From assembly GCA_030706285.1 (NCBI GenBank), contig JAUZOU010000205.1:1-5688 (forward strand): a stretch of DNA of 5,688 nucleotides, in the 5' to 3' direction. Positions 1 to 5,688 of this stretch are shown here, in pieces (positions within the stretch are counted from its first letter, which is position 1; every line of letters starts with the position of its first letter). The notes under the pieces are model-generated. The model did no database searches. It was not told where the DNA came from and saw nothing but the letters and a program-made list of their open reading frames with translations. The translations under genes were made by a program, and so were the position numbers. Source of the stretch: Bacteroidota bacterium. Lineage in GTDB: Bacteria; Bacteroidota; Bacteroidia; Bacteroidales; UBA1402.

Positions 1-1
1 T

Positions 2-1222
2 GGCAGAACCGTTGTCAACCTGGACAATGAGTTTGGCAGTCGTGTTGGTTGCCATATAAGCAGGACGCGGATTAATCGTATTTTCTGCATCTTGCCAACC
101 GCAAAGTGGGCAAACACCTGAACTACGGATATCCTGGTCGGTCGTGATTTCGCAGTAATAACTTCCGGCGGTCGCATTGCTCATCGTCAGGTTTACATTT
201 TTATCGCTGCTAATGTTGTTGTCATTAAAGAACCACCTGAATGAGATACCTCCGTTATTTGGAAGCAACTCGTCAAGAGTCAGAACAAGCGGATCGCCTA
301 TTTTGACTTTTATCGTATCTTTTGTTAAAATCAATCCGGCTTTTTGGTCGATGAACCGGTAGTACCAGGTGTTACCGGTTTCAGTCAGCGACCGGGTATA
401 ATTCTTTAACGGGAGCAAGTATCCGAAAGGAATCAGGTTTTGGTGCAATTCGGCCATAACAGAGGGGAAACGCGCGCCGGTAGCTGCGAAGTTAGGTGCG
501 GTGGTGAAATTGTTGTAATTCATGTTCAGGTATTTCAGATTGGGCAATGTGGCAATTCCTTCAGGAATTGGTCCTGAGAAATTACTGCGCTCACACTGAA
601 AGACTGTCAACGCCGTACAGTTGCCGATTTGACTCGAGATGGTCCCTGTCATACGGGGACAGTCAGCTATCCGCACATAATCCAACTTTGTGCACAATCC
701 GATGCTGTCAGGAAGGCCGCCGGTCATAAAACTGTTTTTCTCCATGAAAATGGTTTTCAGATTTGTCAAACGCCCGATTTTATTACTGATAGTACCGGAG
801 AGCGAGGTATTAGCCATATGGATGGATTCCAGTGACATCATATCATAAAATTCATCGGGAATAGAGCCTGACAGATAGAGATTTCCGTCCAGGTTGATGG
901 ATTTCAAACCGTCCAATTTCCCGATAGCAGCCGGGATTTCCCCTTCCAGGTTGTTGACATTGCTCAGATCGAGTTCTGTAACACGGTCAATCCCGTTTAT
1001 CGTCCCGATGGTCACTCCGATAAAATCAACGATATCGGTTTCAGCATTCCAGTTGAATGTGACTTCTGTTCCGTCAACGGTTTTGCTCCATGAGGCGCCG
1101 TTCAGCGCAGTATAAATTTCCAACAAGGCCGCTTTGTCGGTCTCAAGAGTTCCTTTTGGCGTCGTTTCTGCAAAGGCAGAGATGGCAACGAAAGCCAAGA
1201 TGAGTGTGAAAAATTTTTTCAT
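2..1222 (-). CDS. Exported leucine-rich-repeat protein with Ig-like domain (partial, C-terminus beyond window)
   Basis: The frame stays open from the ATG at 1222 to the window edge, giving 407 residues with no stop. The signal peptide is MKKFFTLILAFVAISAFA, cleaved before ETT. Residues 28-46 (TDKAALLEIYTALNGASWS) resemble the cap seen before bacterial and plant-type LRRs. Seven repeats of 24-25 residues follow at about 81-251, with the plant-type pattern LxxLxLxxNxLxGxIPxxIGxL (for example NLEGEIPAAIGKL and NFSGPIPEGIATLP). Residues about 304-402 look like an Ig-like domain: RWFFNDNNIS, then NATAGSYYCEITTD, then AKLIVQV. Its B-strand Cys is missing, and a segment with CPLC (C371/C374) lies before the last strand. 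LRR/Ig proteins of this type are typically surface proteins for binding or adhesion, so that role is inferred. A T9SS tail may lie past the edge but cannot be seen. It follows the previous gene by 44 bases and probably shares its operon. Confidence 0.9.
   Translation of the reverse strand, partial: MKKFFTLILAFVAISAFAETTPKGTLETDKAALLEIYTALNGASWSKTVDGTEVTFNWNAETDIVDFIGVTIGTINGIDRVTELDLSNVNNLEGEIPAAIGKLDGLKSINLDGNLYLSGSIPDEFYDMMSLESIHMANTSLSGTISNKIGRLTNLKTIFMEKNSFMTGGLPDSIGLCTKLDYVRIADCPRMTGTISSQIGNCTALTVFQCERSNFSGPIPEGIATLPNLKYLNMNYNNFTTAPNFAATGARFPSVMAELHQNLIPFGYLLPLKNYTRSLTETGNTWYYRFIDQKAGLILTKDTIKVKIGDPLVLTLDELLPNNGGISFRWFFNDNNISSDKNVNLTMSNATAGSYYCEITTDQDIRSSGVCPLCGWQDAENTINPRPAYMATNTTAKLIVQVDNGSA
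17..313 (-). other. Ig-like domain coding segment of the LRR protein
   Basis: Residues 304-402 read as an Ig fold. A strand-rich start (IKVKIGDPLVLTL) is followed by the central Trp in RWFFN, then AGSYYC, and a closing strand AKLIVQV. The Cys that normally pairs with C357 is not present in the early strand. About 30 residues containing CPLCGW separate the F and G strands, and C371 or C374 could pair with C357 instead. The Ig assignment rests on pattern alone. Confidence 0.6.
470..982 (-). repeat. Seven leucine-rich repeats inside the LRR protein
   Basis: Residues 81-251 divide into units of 24-25 residues starting at about V81, G105, S130, N154, K179, A204 and N228. Most carry the plant-type G-x-I-P or G-T-I-S turn followed by an I-G motif. 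The last unit loses the IP turn (NFTTAPNFAATGAR), as expected at the end of the solenoid. Units 4 and 5 carry extra Cys residues (C177, C188, C202, C210), two of them at the NCT/LCT position near the repeat end. Confidence 0.8.
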
Positions 1223-1266
1223 AGCATGATGATTTAAAAAATGAATGAATTGATTAACTCAGACAG
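1223..1266 (-). other. Short AT-rich spacer before the LRR gene, no terminator seen
   Basis: The 44-base gap is AT-rich, with an ATTCATTCATT stretch and a run of T then A just before the LRR start. No GC-rich hairpin followed by a T run is present in either direction, which favours read-through transcription. No Shine-Dalgarno motif is present; an AT-rich leader of this kind is typical of Bacteroidota starts. Confidence 0.5.
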
Positions 1267-2157
1267 TTATTGTTTGATGAACTTAACTGTTTGTCTTTTT
1301 TCTCCTGTTTTGATTTCTAACAGATAAATGCCGGAGGTTAATCCGGAAACATCGATGTTACAGCCGGTCGGTTTGCCGGTCTGCATCAATTTACCGGTTG
1401 CCGAGAAGATCCTTATCCTGTCAATGATAGTACCCTGGTCTGTCAGTGTCAGTTTGTTTTTAACCGGATTGGGGTAAATTCCGATGGTGTATGTTTTTGG
1501 CTCATTTATCTTAGAAATTACGGAGTTGTCAAATAGGATAAACTCGATCACTCTTTTGGTCGAATTTATCCGGAACGTATCGGAAACATATTCCAGAACA
1601 GGAAGCAGTGAACTATTGAGGTAAAATGATTGACATTTCCGGCATTTAACCATCAATCCTTTCTGAGTGTTTTCCCTGATTGTTTCGGTGGATTCTACCT
1701 GTTGAGCATTCTCATAGCTGATTCCCGGCAATTGAAGAGTCCCTTTCCCGGTAGGGCGTACGATTTTGTTGTAACTGATTTTTCCGAATGAACCGTCCAG
1801 GCTGTCCGATACTTCCTCCTCGTAGAAACTGTCAAACGTTGACTGATGAAAGGCATATCGTTTGGAAAGCTCGGTAAAACCCAACCAACTGGTTGTATCG
1901 CCTTGATTAGAGTAATACTGTGTTTTTCCGGCATGGCTGATCGTGAGTGTTGCTGAGCCGAACAAACTGTCTGGAACTGTTGAAACGACAGATTCGCTGG
2001 TGGTTACTGATACGGGTTGCTGAGGCAATAACCAGCCGGTTTCTGTCTTTTGGATCGGGTAGTCATTGTACGCTACCTGATAGGTTCTTTTTTCCTGCCC
2101 TGATACGATCGTACAAACCGTTAGCAAGAGATAGATTAGTACTGGTTTTGATTGCAT
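1267..2157 (-). CDS. Exported protein of unknown function with T9SS type A C-terminal sorting domain
   Basis: Encodes 296 residues. The signal peptide MQSKPVLIYLLLTVCTIVSG is followed by QEKRTYQ. Residues 222-296 form a T9SS sorting domain: YTIGIYPNPVKNKLTL, then IRIFSATGKLM, then IDVSGLTSGIYLLEI, ending VKFIKQ. In known T9SS cargo this tail directs passage through the outer membrane and is then removed, often with attachment to the surface. The middle (about 22-220) matches no family I recognise. It is rich in Ser, Thr and polar residues, with a CxxC at C172/C175 (KCRKC) that could be a disulfide or metal site. An in-frame ATG at 2244 would add 29 residues ahead of the signal peptide and overlap the upstream gene by 74 bases. 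The start at 2157 fits the signal peptide and has a GAAGGA just upstream, so it is preferred. It starts 13 bases after the upstream stop, suggesting co-transcription. A lipoprotein is unlikely, since C15 is preceded by V rather than G, A or S. Confidence 0.9.
   Translation of the reverse strand: MQSKPVLIYLLLTVCTIVSGQEKRTYQVAYNDYPIQKTETGWLLPQQPVSVTTSESVVSTVPDSLFGSATLTISHAGKTQYYSNQGDTTSWLGFTELSKRYAFHQSTFDSFYEEEVSDSLDGSFGKISYNKIVRPTGKGTLQLPGISYENAQQVESTETIRENTQKGLMVKCRKCQSFYLNSSLLPVLEYVSDTFRINSTKRVIEFILFDNSVISKINEPKTYTIGIYPNPVKNKLTLTDQGTIIDRIRIFSATGKLMQTGKPTGCNIDVSGLTSGIYLLEIKTGEKRQTVKFIKQ
1270..1494 (-). other. T9SS type A sorting domain coding segment
   Basis: Residues 222-296 of the middle protein match the Por secretion C-terminal domain. 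They show the YPNP start, a strand ending in an FSATGK turn, the DVSGLTSGIYLLEI core and the final KFIKQ. The full length of about 75 residues and the basic, hydrophobic C-terminal end fit functional cargo tails. Confidence 0.92.
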
Positions 2158-2160
2158 GAG

Positions 2161-2166
2161 TCCTTC
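2161..2166 (-). promoter_or_regulatory. Possible ribosome binding site (GAAGGA) for the T9SS-tailed protein
   Basis: GAAGGA lies three bases before the ATG at 2157, within the 13-base gap after the upstream TAA. It is closer than the usual 5-9 bases. It is the only Shine-Dalgarno-like motif before any of the three starts, and it supports 2157 over the in-frame ATG at 2244. Strong Shine-Dalgarno use is uncommon in Bacteroidota, so this is tentative. Confidence 0.4.
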
Positions 2167-2170
2167 AGAT

Positions 2171-5100
2171 TTATTTAACGACTTTAGACCAGCCCAAGGC
2201 TGAACAATCAAGAAGCACCTCATCCCAGGATTGATATTCTGCATCGAGGATCATTGGCACTGACAAGTTTGACACCGTACTCAAATCCGGTTTGGATTTG
2301 TTGTACATCCCTTTGTATAGTGGATTCCGGCAATCGAGACCGGAGTCTCCTTTGTAAGCGAGGATGACTAATCCAAGTTTACTTTTGGCCAGTCCGGTAA
2401 GGTAAACCGGGTCGGAATAAACACCCAGGTTGGCGGCAAATCTGGTACCGGAAAAGCTGTTTATCAGACTCATTGTTTCAGTAGGTGAAGCAAGCAGCCG
2501 TTGAGGATAATTCTGGTATTCGCGGTGTTGAATATGTACTGTAATGCCTTTGGAAACAGCTGAGTCAATAAATGTTTTCATCCCGTTTTTAATGCTTGTC
2601 TGATTGGTGTAGCTGGTTTCGGACCATAACTCACAACGCATATGCGAACCGATGATGATGTCCTTGCTGCCGATCAGCTTCATCTTGAGAAGAATGTTAT
2701 CCATCATGGTTTTCCCTTTACCGTAGGAATCAAGTTCTTTTGTCCAGGTGAGACCGGGATAATGGTTGATTTCACGGACGAGATCGACAATGACTTTTAC
2801 CTGGTGCGTTTTCAGCCATCTCCCTTCTTCTCTACACGCTTCTTCACTCAGATTCCAGAGATAGGATCCGTCAATTTTGACTCCACCGAAATAGCTGAAA
2901 AAATCATCTTGATGATTGAGAATTTCGGATTTCAGACATTGGATGTTATGGAAAGAAACCAGTTTCCAGGCATTCTCACTGGCTGTCGTTCGCTCTTTAT
3001 CCTGTACTTGATTTTGTTGCGAAACGGCCAATTTTTTACTGTTGATCACAGCATCGAGACAGTGATAAATACTGTCCCAACTTGTAAGGTGGTAGTTAAA
3101 GACGACCGGGGTTGCCTGGTAAACCTTGTTCAGGGCTGTCATATCGATGGCTGAATCGGCCGGTTCCAGATAGACGAGGGAGGCTGAATCGGCCGCGTTT
3201 TTTGTCCCGTCGTAGCTGCACGCTTTTCCTTGAACCGGTTTACAGGATTTCATTAAAACGTCGGCACCCATTTTCAGACATAGCCGCTTTAATTCTTCCA
3301 GTCCGGTGTCTTCCAGCTGGTTGGTGGGTTCGGGAAGCACAATGGTCTTCTTGCCGCTGAACAGTTGCAGGTTTGTTTTTAGATTGGCCAGTTTTGTATT
3401 GAGTGAATAGTACTCAATCACATTTTCCGGTCTGAAATCCGCTACCGGAAACGTGTTGCAAAAATCGACGACCAATTCCAGCTTTTGGTGATTCATCCAG
3501 ACAACGTTGTCTTTAAACGCTTTATTCTCAGCCTTTCCAATTGCGTCCCAATCGACTTTGACGCCTGAAAAATGATGAAAGAAGTGAGGAAATCCGGAGA
3601 TGGTATTTTTTAGCTGGAAGAAATTGTCGACAGCCAGGTATTTATGTTGCGGCAATGTAGGATAGCTGATTTCAGAAAGGGCCTTTACCGACGGCTGATG
3701 AACGGTAATTTTAAAGAGCCTGACGTCCAGTGCCCTGATGGCCGTAGCTGAGTTACTGCCATAAACGACGGTACTGCCGGTTGGCGTATACCCTGCTTCG
3801 TCCGTCAAATCTTCTCCCAGTGAATATTCGGCTATCGAGCTGACAGGACCGATCTTAGACTGAACGGTCATTGGCTGCTGGCTGAGTGAATTATTATAAA
3901 TGCCGACAATGAAAGTACTGTCATTTAGAATATCTGTCGTACAGGTCAAGTTTTTGCCGGCTGTAAAAAGCTGTTTGCCTGATAGTATATCGCTGACAAT
4001 CAGTCTCGTTTGCTTTAACAGGCTTGGTTTTCCGGTACTGTTGCTCATCCCGTAGTCAGTCAACAGAATGGTATATTTCCCTTTGCCTTTGGTGTATTCT
4101 ATGGCTACCGGCTTTCCATTGGTGGTAGCAATGATATGATAATCAGCAAATAGAGGGCTGCACAATAAAAAACTGCTTGTTTCGGTCAGGACCGTATCTT
4201 TATAGTTGACGGAAGCTCCACCGGCAACTGGTACATAGGATGAAAAAGAACCGGCCGGAAAGATTTTTTGTGCGTTAACGGCTGTCAAAACCAAATGGCC
4301 GCCTTGTTGAACATAATAATCAAGATTGTCTTTCATTTCGCCGGTATCGGTGACCAATTCGTCCGCAATTACAATGACAGGGTATTGCAGAAGCAATTCC
4401 TTTTGGACATCAGATAGCAACGCATCCACATCTCCGTAGGGATTCGGAACGAGAGCCGGCGTTTCGTCTTTGGACTGGCCGTTGTTTTGATAGTTGGGGT
4501 AGACCATGTCAAACAAATAATGGGTCAGGTATTGTCCTTTTTCATAAGGCAGAAAGCCCCATTTAAGGTATGTATCATGATAAGGTGGCATCCATCCTGA
4601 GAAAAAATCGGTCAGGAAAGCGACAGGGACATGCATGCTTCCCGGATTGGGCAGTTGCGTGTTTACCAAATTGTACATTCCCAGCTGGATTTTTCCGATT
4701 GGCTGAGGATCGGCCATTGTTCCCCACCCAGATTCGATCCCCAGAATCCAGGCGTTGTATTGGAATTGTAGAGCCATCATCCGTCGCATCAAGGCATAGC
4801 TGGTACCTCCGTATGGATCGGACGTATTGCCTTTCCATCCCCAGGTGTTGAAAACTGAGATATCGCCGAAACTCAGCAGACCGTATTGTCTGGCGATGCC
4901 ACGGTTAAACGCATATTGTACCTGCATTTGAGCCACGCGATCTTTATTCTGGCATTCCGAACCGGCAAGAGACACATACCCGTCTTTGGGCATATAGTGA
5001 AATCCCCAATACGTTGAAAGCTGAGTTAATTTGTATCCGTAATCCTTTGCATTTTGACGCATATAATCCAGATAGATGGTATGCTGGATTTTGGGATCCC

Positions 5101-5590
5101 GGCTGTATGGTTCCATCAGTTGGCGTTGATCGGCCCAGAATCGACCGTCCTGTTCTCCCAGACTGTTGCCGACATACAAGACTCCCAGCTTATTCAACAG
5201 TTCGAGTCTGTTTGACGGAATGGCCTTTTGGCCGAAGCTTCCGCTATAGGGACTTCCGGGACCGTATCCAGCTATGTCGAATGCTCCGATTTTTTCTTTG
5301 TTCATGGTTAGAATGTCAGAAAGGAAATCAAAGTAGGATTGGTTTAAAATCCAACCCTGGTTTGGTCTGTAGTAATCGCCGTAAAACAGGTTGGCTCTGG
5401 TCGGTTCGACATATCTTCCGCTGACAAAACGGACGGTATCAATGAATGTTTCTTTAGGTGTCGGGGCTGTAAAACACCGTCGATAGTAATCGGGGTATTT
5501 TTTTGGCTCCACAATATAAGGATAAATGGTTGTCTGTGAAAAAACAGAACTGGCCATCAATAGAAATGAGGTTAGGAGAGTGGGTTTCAT
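2171..5590 (-). CDS. Large exported glycoside-hydrolase-like protein with tandem xylose-isomerase-like C-terminal domains
   Basis: Encodes 1139 residues. No family can be named with certainty. The signal peptide is MKPTLLTSFLLMASSVFS, with likely cleavage before QTT. Residues about 60-385 resemble a carbohydrate-active TIM barrel: they hold the segments RGIARQYGLLSFGDISVF, AWILGIESGWG and VPVAFLTDFFSGW, and acidic candidates E212, D243, E286 and D328. Residues about 386-515 look like the glutamine-amidotransferase-like domain of GH42-type enzymes (PVIVIADELV, then YYVQQGGHLVLTA, then GKGKYTILLTDYG). Residues about 540-632 look like a beta-sandwich ending VRLFKITV. Residues 651-850 and 878-1134 are two diverged copies of a sugar-isomerase-like domain. 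There is no T9SS tail; it ends GWSKVVK, so periplasmic or other release is inferred. The start at 5590 was chosen because an in-frame ATG at 5662 would bury the signal peptide behind 24 residues. It is probably first in a three-gene operon. The reading frame and export are secure; the enzymatic role is inference. Confidence 0.9.
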   Translation of the reverse strand: MKPTLLTSFLLMASSVFSQTTIYPYIVEPKKYPDYYRRCFTAPTPKETFIDTVRFVSGRYVEPTRANLFYGDYYRPNQGWILNQSYFDFLSDILTMNKEKIGAFDIAGYGPGSPYSGSFGQKAIPSNRLELLNKLGVLYVGNSLGEQDGRFWADQRQLMEPYSRDPKIQHTIYLDYMRQNAKDYGYKLTQLSTYWGFHYMPKDGYVSLAGSECQNKDRVAQMQVQYAFNRGIARQYGLLSFGDISVFNTWGWKGNTSDPYGGTSYALMRRMMALQFQYNAWILGIESGWGTMADPQPIGKIQLGMYNLVNTQLPNPGSMHVPVAFLTDFFSGWMPPYHDTYLKWGFLPYEKGQYLTHYLFDMVYPNYQNNGQSKDETPALVPNPYGDVDALLSDVQKELLLQYPVIVIADELVTDTGEMKDNLDYYVQQGGHLVLTAVNAQKIFPAGSFSSYVPVAGGASVNYKDTVLTETSSFLLCSPLFADYHIIATTNGKPVAIEYTKGKGKYTILLTDYGMSNSTGKPSLLKQTRLIVSDILSGKQLFTAGKNLTCTTDILNDSTFIVGIYNNSLSQQPMTVQSKIGPVSSIAEYSLGEDLTDEAGYTPTGSTVVYGSNSATAIRALDVRLFKITVHQPSVKALSEISYPTLPQHKYLAVDNFFQLKNTISGFPHFFHHFSGVKVDWDAIGKAENKAFKDNVVWMNHQKLELVVDFCNTFPVADFRPENVIEYYSLNTKLANLKTNLQLFSGKKTIVLPEPTNQLEDTGLEELKRLCLKMGADVLMKSCKPVQGKACSYDGTKNAADSASLVYLEPADSAIDMTALNKVYQATPVVFNYHLTSWDSIYHCLDAVINSKKLAVSQQNQVQDKERTTASENAWKLVSFHNIQCLKSEILNHQDDFFSYFGGVKIDGSYLWNLSEEACREEGRWLKTHQVKVIVDLVREINHYPGLTWTKELDSYGKGKTMMDNILLKMKLIGSKDIIIGSHMRCELWSETSYTNQTSIKNGMKTFIDSAVSKGITVHIQHREYQNYPQRLLASPTETMSLINSFSGTRFAANLGVYSDPVYLTGLAKSKLGLVILAYKGDSGLDCRNPLYKGMYNKSKPDLSTVSNLSVPMILDAEYQSWDEVLLDCSALGWSKVVK
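2189..3640 (-). repeat. Tandem duplication of an isomerase-like domain in the large protein
   Basis: Copy A is residues 651-850 and copy B is residues 878-1134, joined by a polar linker (SQQNQVQDKERTTASE). Matching points occur in the same order. FFHHFSGVKVD matches FFSYFGGVKID. WMNHQKLELVVDF matches WLKTHQVKVIVDL. KKTIVLPEP matches SKDIIIGSH. LKMGADVLMKS matches VSKGITVHIQH. PVVFNYHLTSWD matches PMILDAEYQSWD. The copies are old and diverged. The alternation of strands and helices resembles xylose-isomerase/AP-endonuclease-2-like TIM barrels; that fold is inferred. Confidence 0.7.
4046..4435 (-). other. Glutamine-amidotransferase-like segment of the large protein
   Basis: Residues 386-515 contain a predicted strand PVIVIADELV, a helix, the YYVQQGGHLVLTA motif and, after a variable stretch, GKGKYTILLTDYG. 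This order is familiar from the non-catalytic amidotransferase-like domain following the barrel in GH42-like beta-galactosidases. There is no nucleophilic Cys in the expected elbow, so a structural role is more likely than catalysis. Confidence 0.55.
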
Positions 5591-5618
5591 TGTATCGTGA
5601 TCCGGTATGAATTCAAAG

Positions 5619-5626
5619 CAAATTAA
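5619..5626 (-). promoter_or_regulatory. Weak candidate Bacteroidota -7 element upstream of the large gene
   Basis: TTAATTTG differs at one position from the Bacteroides -7 consensus TAnnTTTG and lies 28 bases before the ATG at 5590. No matching TTG-type -33 element is found at the right distance upstream, and the true promoter may be outside the window. The rest of 5591-5688 shows no gene, and no operator or riboswitch is recognisable. Confidence 0.2.
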
Positions 5627-5688
5627 GGCTTTCCGGATAAGAAGTACGAGGGGTGGATTCATAATAAAAAGGGGGTTGATTCGTAAAA

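Noticed and set aside
177..1115. Several short plus-strand frames of 60-73 residues
   Set aside because: All are antisense to the continuous LRR protein frame, whose signal peptide and seven repeats are clear.
1223..1266. Possible terminator between the second and third genes
   Set aside because: The spacer has T and A runs but no stable GC-rich stem, so no intrinsic terminator can be supported.
2113..2115. Lipoprotein signal in the T9SS-tailed protein at C15
   Set aside because: The residues before C15 are LTV; a lipobox needs a small residue (G, A or S) immediately before the Cys, and cleavage before Gln21 fits better.
2158..2244. 29-residue N-terminal extension of the T9SS-tailed protein
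   Set aside because: It would overlap the end of the upstream gene and place the signal peptide internally; the start at 2157 fits the signal peptide and a GAAGGA motif.
2642..3154. 170-residue plus-strand reading frame inside the large gene
   Set aside because: It lies wholly antisense to a well-supported exported protein, has no recognisable domain, and is best explained as a shadow of the minus-strand coding frame.
5014..5424. 136-residue plus-strand reading frame
   Set aside because: It is antisense to the N-terminal region of the large protein, rich in Cys, Arg and Trp in a pattern typical of shadow frames, and has no start context or homology signal.

Overview
The window looks like a piece of a Bacteroidota (Bacteroidetes) chromosome, probably an environmental or anaerobic Bacteroidales-like lineage. 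Three things point there. One protein ends in a typical type IX secretion system (T9SS, Por) type A C-terminal sorting domain, a system confined to this phylum. Two of the three predicted signal peptides are followed by Gln at the predicted mature N-terminus, which is common in the phylum. Starts mostly lack strong Shine-Dalgarno sequences. No standard housekeeping gene, RNA gene, CRISPR array, insertion sequence or integrase is visible.

All coding is on the minus strand and is read here from high to low coordinates. (1) 5591-5688 is a short upstream region with only a weak promoter candidate. (2) 5590-2171 encodes a 1139-residue exported protein. It appears to have a glycoside-hydrolase-like N-terminal half: a possible TIM-barrel-like region, a glutamine-amidotransferase-like segment and a beta-sandwich. 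Its C-terminal half is two diverged copies of a xylose-isomerase/AP-endonuclease-2-like domain. (3) Thirteen bases later, 2157-1267 encodes a 296-residue exported protein of unknown function with a T9SS sorting tail. (4) After a 44-base spacer, 1222-<2 is the first 407 residues of an exported leucine-rich-repeat protein with seven plant-type repeats and an Ig-like domain. It is cut off by the window edge.

The three genes share orientation, have short spacers and show no terminator hairpin between them, so they probably form one transcription unit. All three products are predicted to be exported. The simplest reading is a small cell-surface or secreted module: a large carbohydrate-active-like protein, a T9SS-delivered companion and an adhesion-type LRR/Ig protein. 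The substrate is not evident, and there are no SusC/SusD-like transporters or regulators in view. The most notable item is the large protein, because of its unusual domain order and because both isomerase-like repeats seem to lack the usual metal-binding residues.
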